Shown in pieces: positions 33,618 through 43,957 of a stretch of DNA of 64,000 nucleotides (its first letter is position 1; the number at the start of each line of letters is the position of its first letter). The stretch lies in assembly GCA_002104905.1 (NCBI GenBank), contig MCFE01000162.1, positions 62,001 to 126,000 of the forward strand. Reading direction: 5' to 3'. A program made the position numbers and the translations under genes. Source of the DNA: Basidiobolus meristosporus CBS 931.73 (Eukaryota > Basidiobolomycota > Basidiobolomycetes > Basidiobolales > Basidiobolaceae). A model generated the notes under the pieces. It was not told where the DNA came from and searched no databases. It was given only the letters and a program-made list of their open reading frames with translations.

Positions 33618-34699
33618 ATGTTTGGTAGGAACAACCAGAGGCCCAACTTCAGATCCTCCGGGGCTTCCTTCGGAAGTGTTTCCCACAACATCCATGCCCA
33701 CCAACAACCCGGCTCCACCTTGTCCATCCAGAGCTTCCATAGCTCCGACGGGGTTGCCATGTACGATAGTCTTAACCCCATTAAGATCCCGAAGAAGCCC
33801 AAGAAGTGGACAGCCTTCAAGTGGGTGCTCTTGCTAACGAACACCGTCGTAAGTTTTCTTCATGTCGCTTGTCCAGCCTCCGTACTACATAACTCACTCG
33901 TTTCCGTGCTAGCTCATGTGTATGGGAATCGTAGGGATGGTGCTGTCCGTTCTGACTTGGTACAAGTGTAAGTGCACCCGAACCGGTGACTCTCGCTTCT
34001 TCAGCTGACCCGACTTGAGTTCAGTGTATATCCGAGCCGCTGTTGTTTTGGTCGTGTCCAGAGGGACAGTGATCTGTAAGTAGCCCCAAGTCCCCTTTTG
34101 AGATTGGTCTGGCTAAAGACATGTCCAGTGATCACCACAGTCAGCTCCTGCGCCATTGCCGTGGCGCTTCTCGGCTACTGTGGGATCTTTTTCAACAGTC
34201 GGAGGATCCTGACCGTGTACTCCATACTTCTGTGGCCTCTTATGGGCGGGCTTGCCTCCATAGGATACGTGACGTTCAAGTTCTCGCAGTGGAATCTAGA
34301 AGATAAGCTTCGGAGCAATTGGAAGCATGAAGTCTACTCCGTCGACGACCGGATGCGTATTCAGGCCAATGTAAGCCCAACCAAACTTCTAATGGTCCGA
34401 ATCCCCTTCTTGACACCGTCTTGCTTCAACAGCTCCATTGCTGCGGCTTTGATCTGCCAAATGACGGCTCGGAAGTGATCACAAACAAGTGTCACTCCGA
34501 CACGAAGGTCAAGATGTACGGCTGTCGCTACAAGCTGTTCCGGATGGTGGATACCTACCTGACAAACACCTACATCACCGCCTTCAGTTTTCTGGTCCCC
34601 CATGTGTTCATTCTTTTCGCCTCACTGCTGTGCTCCAACCACATCACCGAAAACTTCGGCACCGAACCAGCGCCCAAACTCAACTATCATCAGGAGTAG
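33618..34699 (+). CDS. Tetraspanin
   Basis: Five exons (33,618-33,848; 33,913-33,967; 34,025-34,075; 34,129-34,370; 34,433-34,699) give 281 residues, all with GT-AG introns. Four hydrophobic segments: the first around residues 70-95 (WVLLLTNTV joined to LMCMGIVGMVL), two more before the large loop, and one near the C-terminus (FSFLVPHVFILFASLL). The large extracellular loop holds the diagnostic CCG motif (C196-C197-G198) plus C213 and the YGC at 222-224. Tetraspanins organise plasma-membrane microdomains; fungal PLS1/TSP members act in infection structures and cell polarity. The N-terminal 65 residues are a Ser/Gln-rich cytosolic tail. The specific subfamily is not resolved. Confidence 0.88.
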
Positions 34700-35253
34700 A
34701 TGTTGGTGGTCGCTCCTGAGGCCGGGATTCGGGCCCCCCCATTGGCATCCGATCCATAATGCACGTTCGCTCATGTATGTAAAATGACTGTAAAATTCAA
34801 TTCCATGTTTGGCCCGGACCACTGTTTTGGGACTCCTTTCGTTCGCCCCCCCCCCACTGTAACCAACATAATCCATATCTTCGAGTTGACAGCGCATCTT
34901 TTAGAACTTTTCGGATCGGTCGGACTTGGAAAAGGTCGTGTACAAGGGTACCGGAAATAAATATGTCTATCATTGAACCTTAGGCCCACCCAACACCATA
35001 GCCAATGCCGGGATGTTCGGCATGGCTGTCTGCCTGTTCGATCAGCGATGATTTTGCCCAGGAGCAATGAAGGCTCAGAACAGTTCCCCGAAACGCCCCT
35101 TGACGTTCCGGCGTGGGACAGAGGCCTACTGGTATAAATAGGGCTCTGAGGGTGCTGAAAGGTTCGCTGTTTCCCAACCACCACGTGACACGCCTGTGAG
35201 GACAAGGAAGTTTATTGCTAACTGGGAACTAGGGAGAAGAGAAGGGTAGATCA
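34700..35253. other. Intergenic region between convergent tetraspanin and GCP2 genes
   Basis: No credible coding frame. A strong TATA-like GGTATAAATAGGG occurs at about 35,133-35,145 pointing right, into the 3' end of GCP2, with no gene behind it. Confidence 0.5.
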
Positions 35254-38200
35254 TCACGATGCGGAATACCACAAGTTGTAATCCAAGCGTACGGCCAGAC
35301 TCTGTCGTTTGGAGGATGCAGAATCGCGGTACTCCAGCGTATCGATGTACTCTCTCAGATTTACCAAGAATAATCGGTCGCTAGTTGCTAGGTGTCTATT
35401 GTCTTGTGGGATCTGGTACTGGTCGATTGGCTCCGAGGGGCGGGAGTCGCGTTTCAGAATCCTTTCGGCGAAACTTGTGAATCTACTACATACATCTAGG
35501 ATCATGTACAAAACCTAACGATCCGGCTTAGTTGGAGGCTTCATGGATGCGATCGAGAATCGGGACGTATTACCTGTCGTCGGCTCTCGTTAGAGCTATC
35601 GATCATACATTCGTGCAGGCAGGAGTCCAGAAAATCCGTGTGGCATTGCAGCACCTGATCTACCGTGTTGGCCTAAAGCGCAGTATCCCGTCGAAGGTTA
35701 GGGCGCGAAACAAAGCGAGAATGAGCCCGTCGGTAACTTACTTTCGTCAGCTGCTTTTCCAATTTCCCCCAGTTTGGCTCCAGTACCTCGCTGGAAACGA
35801 AGTAAAGGATCTGCTGTACAAATTGGAGCATCCGATGGCACTGGGTCTGAATCTGCAAGGTGGATTTGACGTTGTCCGCCTCCCTTCTTCTCCGGCTATG
35901 CTGGATCTCTCGCGAAAGGCTCCAGACATGGGTTAGTTGCTTTTCAACCCCTTTCAGCTTGACTAGATGCCGGAAGATTTGCTGGTACTTCGCAACCGCC
36001 CTGGGGGAGATGACCAACGAAAACGGAAACTCGATGTTGATGTCCAGATTGAGCATATCCATTGCCGACTCTATAGATGGATGGTAAAGGACGCTAGTTA
36101 GGAAAGCATATATGCTCTGTAGGTTCCGAAGCCCTACTCACTGTTGGCATCCGAAGTCAGGTTGACCAGACTTCTTTGTAGGTCCGATTCAATGTCTCTA
36201 GGGCTCTTCCCAGTGATGTTGGGGGACTCGAAACGGGACACTAAGGAATGACCAGATTTAGTGACCCTCAATTCTTCGCGAAACGGGTCGGTGGAGGCGG
36301 GGGAGTCAGGATTCCTTAACGCCAGATCCAGCAGTAGCTGTAATTTGGAGAACGATGCCTCCAAGTAGGGCTTCCGAAGCTCCGGCCAGGCCAGGTCCAA
36401 GAAATGATTGAAAAAGTCCGACTGGTCTAGGAAAAAATAACGCTTCATCGAGCTTTGCGAGTGGATAGGAAGGTTAGTCTAGTCCCAAAGACCCCGTTTC
36501 TAGCCGTATTACCGAAGTCTGCCGAAAACTTGCTTCTCCTTCATGAGCAGATCCAAGAGCAGCCGGTTGGAATAGATGTAAGCGTCATCGATTTCTTTGA
36601 TGTATCTAATGGGGCTCCGACGGTTAGCTTATGCGCATAGGAAAAGAAGGCGCAGCCACTACCTTCCACCCTCTAGAGTTTGAAGTACATCTAAAACCTC
36701 CCCGTGGGTTGTATTTCGCTCGAAGTTGCTGTTCTGGTAGCTGCTGAGCAAAGGCTTGGCGGGGGTAGAAGTAGCTCTAGGTTCGAGTGTTCCGTATCGC
36801 TTCATGATGTTCAAGTATTTTCCGGCCAGCAAGATCTTGTCCTTGTATGGCTCAAGGAAGGAAGGGATTCTGCCATCGCGAAATAGATATTGTCGCTCCC
36901 ATAATGTGCTATGGAGTTAAAGATGATCGACAAGGGTGCTGGGTAGTGTACAGATGATCGATAAGGGCACAAAAGGATATGTGTCATTCACATCATACTT
37001 CCATTCGAAATTCTTCATGCTCCTCACTTTAACCATAAACTCTCCGTATGGATCTCGCAACTCGCCCTGATGGATCCACGATAGTAACATCTGGAAATAT
37101 GGAGCTGAGGCGTTGGATAGAAGATGTGCGAAGAGGCATTTTGTGGATTGGTCGCTGAAGGGGATTTCATAAGGATAGGAGGCACCATGTTAGTTTGACA
37201 TGGCTGCCGTGAGAAAGGGGGCCAACTTACCCTCCCCAGTCAACATACAACTTCACCATCACATCCAGAATGACATGTCCTTTCGGATAGGACACTCCTC
37301 CACGACTGTTTCTTCGCACTTCGTTGTGGATTGCCATGATGAGTTTGTGAAGGGACCTCATGGTCTCCAGGGTAGGTGAAATGTGGAGCCAGAGTTTGTG
37401 AAGGGTGAATTCTGGAGACTCGCGGGACTTTTGTTCAAGTTGTACAACAAGCATGGTGTATTCCTAGGCAAGGTTAATATGGTAAGGATAGAGGAGAGCC
37501 TACTGTACTGGAGCTTACTTTAAGCAACTCGCGGATAGCTGCGCAGAGAGCATGATTCACTTTCCCACAATCAAACCGGGAGTAGATGGCGATGAAGTTT
37601 TCAATCGATGTGTAGTAAGTAACTATTGGGGCAATCTTGCTCACGAGATCTTGCAACGTAGGCTCTGCTCGTCAATAACAGGGAATACCGGGGATTTGAA
37701 TTGCTACAGGTGAGTTACGCGAAACGAATCGAGAACAGAAAAGCAAAGAAACAATACCCATCGAAGTGTCGATTTTACAAACTCCTCCAACCAAATCTGT
37801 TTCATCGATAGCCGCCTCATGTAATCTTATGAACCGGCCATCAGTTCCCTAGCAATACGACGGTGAGCCCTTGTCCAAGGTATCGTTGTAGGCGAGAATG
37901 GATACCATCAATATGTATAGGATGTCTTGTAGTACATGGTATTCTTGCAGAGCAACCGGGTACACTCCCAAAGGTAGCCTCTCTTCAGGTCCGGGCTACA
38001 GAGCGAAAGGGGTTAAATCGTATTTTTAAGACGGGATACTTGAAATTTAGTGCGATCTCCGAACCTCATCGTAGTGAGTGTATAGGTTTGCGAATGGCGT
38101 TTCGGGGTAATTGAACTTCACTGCTGAATCTCTGATTACTAATCTACTCGGCAAAGGCAGAAGACCAACTTTATACTTACACAAGGACGAATCCTCCTTT

Positions 38201-38268
38201 GACTGTCTTGTCTGAAAGCCAATTGAGGATGTTATTGAATGGCGTCGAGAGCAAGGTACAGACATCCT
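35254..38268 (-). CDS. SPC97: Gamma-tubulin complex component 2 (GCP2/Spc97), N-terminal exon unresolved
   Basis: Thirteen exons join in frame to 730 residues: 38,181-38,268; 38,065-38,131; 37,906-37,980; 37,758-37,848; 37,519-37,664; 37,231-37,463; 36,999-37,154; 36,663-36,908; 36,513-36,605; 36,142-36,452; 35,742-36,070; 35,574-35,672; 35,254-35,514. GCP2 signatures: LQDILYILMGTDGRFI, YSRFDCGKVNHALCAAIRELL, LHKLWLHISPTLETM, SAPYFQMLLSWI with DPYGEFMV, KILLAGKYLNIM, SMKRYFFLDQSDFFNHF, and a C-terminal LAVRLDYNLWY. The protein pairs with GCP3 and gamma-tubulin to nucleate microtubules at spindle pole bodies. The first listed exon starts in mid-codon, so at least one short 5' exon is missing; the two N-terminal exons are less conserved and less certain. 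Confidence 0.88.
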
Positions 38269-38424
38269 CTGCGAATATAATTACAAGCTCCCTAAGCTAC
38301 GTTTGAACACTTATGAGGGGATAGACCAGGTACGTCGGCTTTTTCGTGTAGAAAGCCGATAGTCAAGTAAACAAAAGCAATTGATTCTTCAGAAAATCAA
38401 TCATAACCGAGCCATCCATGCATA

Positions 38425-38450
38425 GCACACACACACACACACGCACACAC
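38425..38450. repeat. (CA)n microsatellite
   Basis: A 26-bp CA run with one CG interruption, just upstream of the mapped part of GCP2 and about 220 bp after the end of the SNARE gene. Confidence 0.85.
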
Positions 38451-38673
38451 AAATGATCAAATGGGCTTCCTGATCCACCTCCCAATATTTGCCCACTAGG
38501 TTATGTTGGGTGATTAGCTGGTTTTATTGAAATGGAGTTATGCAGCACATCAGCTCAAAACCAATGCGGATGAGTATTTTCAAGGTCCATCGAGAGAAAG
38601 TGGGTTGAATACTAGACCCCCAGTGCCCGTGTTCCAGAGAGGCAACATATATACGTATGTAGGCGCGGTTGAT

Positions 38674-39519
38674 CTAGTTGATTTTGTTCAAGCGGAATTG
38701 ATTGGTATGAATTTTCTGGTCCACTTCGTCTGCGTGCCTGTTGACCTTGTCCAATACCTGGTTTTGAAGATCGAGCTCCTCACGCATATTGAGTCCCATA
38801 TGCTTCAGACGTGACAGAGAAGCCGACATCGTATTCAAGTTATCATTGATCTGATGCTCTTGCTCCTCACCTTCCCCATCGAAGGTGTATGGGTTGGGTG
38901 CGCCAAAATCGTGGTTTTGGGAAGAGCCATCCCCAGCATACTTGGAGCGAGTGCCGGGCCGTTTGTTCATAGCGGTAGCCATCCGCTGTTTGGTATCGAT
39001 GTTGAATTGGAGCAGCTCCTCCTTTCTCTCCTGTTGAGCCCTATGCTCGGCTTGCAATTTGAGCAGCTCCTTCTCCTTCTTCTTCTTGGAACCGAAAGGA
39101 TTCGAGAAACTGATCTTGAAGATCGACCCGTTGATCTTCTTTAGCTCGGCAGTCTTCTGGGCTGCAAGATCGGTTTGGGCATCTGCGATGTCCAATTGGC
39201 CTCGGATGCTATTGATGGTTTCTAGAAAGATATAAGGTAAGTATCAAAAGGCGGCGGTCGAGTGGCTGAGCTATATAAAACCTGATTGCTCTCCAAGCTT
39301 CACCAAGGTACTTTGGGCGCTCTCCTCAGCTTGTCTCAAGGTGCGGATGGCGTTCTGGGTGGAGGCCAGGGTTTCATCACGGGTCTTGTTGATTTGTTGG
39401 CGCATGGCGAGAACCTCTGCATCCTCCTCTGCATCGCCAGTTGAAGTATATTCATACTGAGGATCGTATGGAGATTGCTGCTGTTGCTGCTGTTGTCTGA
39501 AGCGTCTGAATTCTTCCAT
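38674..39519 (-). CDS. SEC9: SNAP-25/Sec9-type Qbc-SNARE
   Basis: Two exons (39,282-39,519 and 38,674-39,221) give 261 residues. The first SNARE helix (Qb) is around residues 30-85 (AMRQQINKTRDETLASTQ). A basic linker with FGSKKKKEKE follows, and the second helix (Qc) near the C-terminus (EQEHQINDNLNTMSASL...) has the layer-zero Gln in ELDLQNQVLD. No membrane anchor, as usual for the family. With a syntaxin and a v-SNARE it drives exocytic vesicle fusion at the plasma membrane. The start at 39,519 was chosen over an in-frame ATG at 39,564, which would leave almost no 5' UTR after the TATA box at 39,600. The intron donor is a weak GTTTTA. Confidence 0.9.
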
Positions 39520-39599
39520 GAGGTACAAGAACAAGTGTCGGTGTAACTGCTCGAGAAGAACCAACCAAAATAAGTCGGAAAGTCACTGGAGAATCGAGA

Positions 39600-39607
39600 T
39601 ATAAATA
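39600..39607 (-). promoter_or_regulatory. TATA box for the SNARE gene
   Basis: TATTTATA on the minus strand, 81 nt before the ATG. Confidence 0.5.
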
Positions 39608-39619
39608 CCGCATCGGCAT

Positions 39620-40348
39620 TCAGATGGAACTTCCATGCTGGATCACGAGCGGATCTCACTTATCCACAGAGTGTCACTTTATTCAAGCATCTAACCCTAT
39701 CTCGCCAATTTGTACCATGCAAAATGGAATCTTGAGTAAACTTTCTGAGCATGTCTAGACCCAATAGTGATTGGCGATTGCTACGCAGCAGATATAAATA
39801 ACTGCTTGGATACTTCCACCGAGAAAACAACTGGGCATTTCCTTTTGACACCTAGGACGCCTGATTGGGCAACCGATACAGTCAATTCATAATCATCATT
39901 TAAATCTCTGAATTAGCCAATATTCCCCTGCTTCACTGTAGCCGCTATGACATAAAGCATCCTGGGTGTCTAATAGGAAGGAGACTCCCCAATTGGGCTG
40001 GAGGATGATGATGGGCCTATCGAAAGATACAAAGCAGGCGAAGGATGGATATAGATAGGCTGCTTGAGGGAGTTCCATGCGCTTAGGACCCTTACAGGCC
40101 AGCAATTAACGTACTCATTGGCAGAGCCATTCATGTTAAACCTCCCAATCTATTTTTCAGACTGCGCTGACGATATGGAGTTGACGTCTCCTTGGTGTAT
40201 CTTATTTTTACGTCCGCTAGCCAAGGCAACTCCAGTAGAATGAGTGGCCGGTCAAGTCATGCCAGGGTATCGGTCTCTAGGAGACGAATACTGTGCAACT
40301 ATTTAAGCACCAGCTACACCGCCTTCACCTCCATCATCAACACGTATC
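39620..40348. other. Intergenic region between divergent SNARE and cyclophilin genes
   Basis: Only short frames (39,660-39,851 and 39,896-40,105 on minus) without recognisable motifs. A second TATAAATA lies at about 39,790 without an obvious gene. CTATTTAAG at about 40,299 is a plausible TATA box for the cyclophilin. Confidence 0.5.
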
Positions 40349-41055
40349 ATGCTTCCGCAAATCAAGCCATTCATCATTACCTTGCTTACTCTATCCATGG
40401 TGACAGGTGCGCCATACACTCATCCCAGGGTAACCAACAAGGTGTACCTGGATCTCACGCAAGGCGGCAAACCGCTTGGGCGAGTTGTACTGGGACTTTA
40501 CGGAGACATCGTCCCTAGAACAGTGAACAATTTCAAAGCTCTGATCTCCGGAGTGAAAGGGACACCATTGCACTATCAAGGCAACAGCTTTCATAGAGTT
40601 TTGCGGGATTTCATCATTCAGGCAGGCAGCATCACTCCTCACGGCGGGGATAGTATCTACGGGGGATTTTTCAAGGACGAAAATTTCGCTCTCCCTCACA
40701 ACTCACCAGGTAGGCTTAGCATGACCTGGCAGCATTTGACTTGCTAACTCCATGACGACCAGGTATCCTTAGTATGGCGAATGCTGGACCAGATTCGAAC
40801 ACGTCCCAATTCTTCATCACCCTAAACCCGACACCATGGTTAGATGGGTCTTACGTTGGTATGTGTATTTCGTTTTGATAAACTGGATTTCGTTCGTTGA
40901 TTAGTTTCTGTCTAGTATTTGGACGCGTCCTGGATGGGATGCATGTGGTAAAATATGTATCCGAGACGCCCGTAGATAGTATGTTCAAGCCCTACGAAAG
41001 CGTGTTCATCCAAGGGTGTGGAGAGCTCAAGATGGATTCTTCAGACTATTATTAG
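40349..41055 (+). CDS. Secretory-pathway cyclophilin (peptidyl-prolyl cis-trans isomerase)
   Basis: Three exons (40,349-40,709; 40,763-40,858; 40,916-41,055), 198 residues. A signal peptide ([20 protein letters not shown]) is followed by [15 protein letters not shown] and the catalytic FHR block ([15 protein letters not shown], with the active-site Arg). Then come [17 protein letters not shown] and [15 protein letters not shown]. It catalyses proline isomerisation in the ER or outside the cell. No KDEL/HDEL ends the protein (MDSSDYY), so secretion or cell-wall location is possible. Both introns are GT-AG and restore the conserved motifs exactly. Similar to the cyclophilin B class by signal peptide only. 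Confidence 0.92.
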
Positions 41056-41675
41056 CCAGTAATTGTCAAGCGGTGGCCGCAGTCCGGTTGGCGAAGCAAC
41101 TCAACTCTCGCCTCGTTCTTAACCGCCGTCAGCTTGCGTCGGAGATACGTCGACCCAACCTGTATAACCCCAACTCCTTCCAATACCAATTAAACACCCG
41201 GTTTATGAACCACAACATTAGGACGCCAACAGCGTTGAATCCACTAAACAATGCTATTTTGGCTCCCATATTTACCATCGGATTTTGCAATTGGTGGTAT
41301 CGCTACACACTATTTATACACTACTAAGGGAGAATGCGGCAATTAAGCTAGTCTGTGGCCAAGGGACTTCCTAAAGTAGCTCTGGTATATTTGAGTCATG
41401 TGTGAGATTAATCAATTGAGTGTGGAGACCATTCAACCAGATCATGTACTCTTCTATTCATGAAAGCTCACCTCCGATTGGTTTTTGGGCCTCACTAGGT
41501 TACCCAAAGTGCATTGTGCCCATTAGCCATGTTTGGATTCCATGTCGGGCACTGAGCAGTATATGAAAATACCCTAAGCTGAATGTTACAAGGATCTTGA
41601 CATCAAATACTCGAGCCATACATCAACTGTATCATACAGAGGTATATTCCACCGGTAAATAACCAGTAAACCCCC
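41056..41675. other. Intergenic, no supported gene
   Basis: A frame on + (41,016-41,327) overlaps the cyclophilin end in another frame; no family features. GCAGTATATGAAAATACC at about 41,550 may be a promoter for the following open segment. Confidence 0.4.
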
Positions 41676-42005
41676 AGTTTCTCTCCAGCCTCCAACGCCC
41701 TATTTGGGAACCACTACGCTTGTTTCCTTTTGGGATGGTACATCTATGCAGCATCTGAGTATGGTGTGTCCGCAGTCCCATGTTACATGGAATCGAACTT
41801 CGCTCCAGGGACAGAGCTGAATGTGAACTTCCAAGTGGCACATTCTACCCCTGAAGAGGTAACTGAAGGCAGCGCTGAGCTGAAATGTGAGAATATAAAG
41901 GCCTGTCACTTAACATACCTAGACCTACCATTTCCAGAAGTCGAGATTCCTGAAGCATCCCACGTCAACTGGCCATATCTTTATCCCCCAACTACGCCAC
42001 AATAA
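41676..42005 (+). CDS. Possible last exon of a small unknown protein
   Basis: Open from an acceptor-like CCCCCAG or TTTCTCTCCAG (about 41,676-41,687) through LFGNHYACFLLGWYIYAAS to a stop at 42,005. It is about 105 residues with four cysteines and Pro/Glu-rich C-terminal parts. No ATG begins the frame, so a 5' exon is needed; I could not find one in frame. Could also be a decayed gene. Confidence 0.3.
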   Translation, partial: SFSPASNALFGNHYACFLLGWYIYAASEYGVSAVPCYMESNFAPGTELNVNFQVAHSTPEEVTEGSAELKCENIKACHLTYLDLPFPEVEIPEASHVNWPYLYPPTTPQ

Positions 42006-43957
42006 ATGTGAGTGAAGTGCCGCCGGGGAATGTAGGTGGCAAACATCCATTGTCTATATTGGCATCCTCCTCCCTACGTCTCCTCCTTACTTCCGAGACA
42101 ATACAGCGAGCACGCAAAACAAAAATTCCCTTGGGTCTCAGATAATCGAGTGAATCCTACTCGTAGGTACATCCACTACGGTAGTAGGTGAGCTTTCTAA
42201 GCCTGTCGGCGAGGGAGTGAAAAACGCAGTCTTGGAATACAATTAATTAAACCAAAGATGGCAAACCCCGTATATCATGGCGCAAGAAACACACGAGACA
42301 TGAACTCACCGACAGACCATCGTCACACACTCACGCCCGCTCTGAAGGATATTCCCGGGCGCTGTTCTGGCGAGTGGAATACGTGATTTATGGCGGTTAC
42401 TTCCCATAGCATATCCACTCTACCAGAGACGGTGGCAGAGCAGCGGTACACGGTGTTACATGGCACGGCGGACACAGGTCAAGTCTGGCCTCCGATGTGT
42501 GTCTGATTTGCTTTGAAAAGAAGGACAATGCTGCCGTTCATGCATGAGCATTTTTATGCGCGCTCTTGATGTACTCCGAAATTGATTGATTGCCCTCTAT
42601 GCAAGGATCCCTTGACACAAGAGTAAATCACTGAATTTTTTATGTATAATGAGTGGAAGTTTGGCGGCAAACATTAGTGTTGGCCCTCCTAATGCCAGCC
42701 GTCGGTCGTGATGGCCCATTGGCAGTATTCCTCAACTTCGCCTAGACTCGCTCCGTACGGTCGATTCGCCCTTTCATCCTGGCCACAGGCTACTCCCAGG
42801 GCATCGCAGGCACCAAGGATTTTCAGAACGTTCTATTGTTACAATTGCATGGCTGTACACCGGACCTATGCATACACCTTTATCTTTGATGCACTAATGC
42901 ACGTTTATGCCGATGGAAAAGACATCGATGGTACTACGGAGTAATTGAGCTCCACTACATCGAATGCGAATCCCTGCTTGTTCCAAGCTCATCATTTATG
43001 TAAGACCGGAAAGTAACCAACGAGTGGGCCAGCTTTTGGTGACTCCGTCCTGCTGAAAGTTACAAACATCCTGTTCCCTGGCTTCGTAGGGAACACGCGA
43101 GTATAGGAAGCGACAGTCCAAACGCCATTCGTGCAACGAACCCACCCAATGCGAGAAGATCAGACGGCATCAGATGGTGCTCCGCCAGGATGAACTCACC
43201 AAATCTCTCCAACTGGTTGATGGCGGGATTAGGAAGGAAACTTGGGATTATCTGGCGGTGCTCTTATTGTCACAGTCCGCTTCAAATAAACACCAATGTA
43301 TTTGTGCTCACTATGGCCAGATTTGGTTACCCAACTTCCCCGAATGGAACTAATCCGCTTTGAAATGACCGTTACATCATTGTTCACTGAATTATAACCA
43401 GTGGAGGGATAAACGCATCACTTCTACTGGTTCATCATATGCATTGCTTGACTTGAAATTACGGGCAGGTTGATCCACAACAATGTATTTTATACTTTAA
43501 TATACCTCAACCCTGTCTTCAGGCAAACCCCCATTGCACTACATATTTATCTAATTTACCAGGCGGTGGATTTGAACTCTACATTCTGGTTATATCCTGG
43601 GTTGCTTTGCTTAATCCTCCTTTACCTGGTTCAGTCCACTTCTCCACCTCAACCTAATCTTCACAAGGAAGGGTGCTCTGGGAACTGACCACTCTCTGCT
43701 CAAACACACGCGACCTATTGCTCTCCTTCTCACTGCTTACCCTCACCAGATTACCACCTGAACAGGACACGCCAATATCCGTGTCGCACAGTATTTCACC
43801 AAACCTACTCCCAAGCCCCCTTGTCTCCGTCCTCCGTTGCGGACTGTTGCCAACTTGTGGCTGGGAAACTCTTTGCCAGGTGCTGCTGCCCATCAGTCTG
43901 AAAGACCACTCTACCCAACGCTATCCACCGACTTAGGGCCGCCAAGGCTTTACTCGT
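42006..43957. other. Long intergenic region with ArfGAP upstream sequence
   Basis: Only short uncorroborated frames (42,708-42,944; 43,673-43,936). The last 300 bp are C/T-rich, like a 5' UTR of the ArfGAP gene. No RNA gene recognised. Confidence 0.5.

Noticed and set aside
34771-35205. A 144-codon minus-strand frame between tetraspanin and GCP2
   Set aside because: Low-complexity composition with no motif, no start context and runs of C/G; judged chance.
35309-35518. A + strand frame behind the TATAAATAGGG motif at 35,133
   Set aside because: It is antisense to the well supported last GCP2 exon and has no homology; only the orphan TATA motif is noted.
38260-38420. A candidate first exon of GCP2 starting MHGWL at about 38,418
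   Set aside because: The phase fits, but the donor would be a poor GTTATG and the intron has no other support, so the start was left open.
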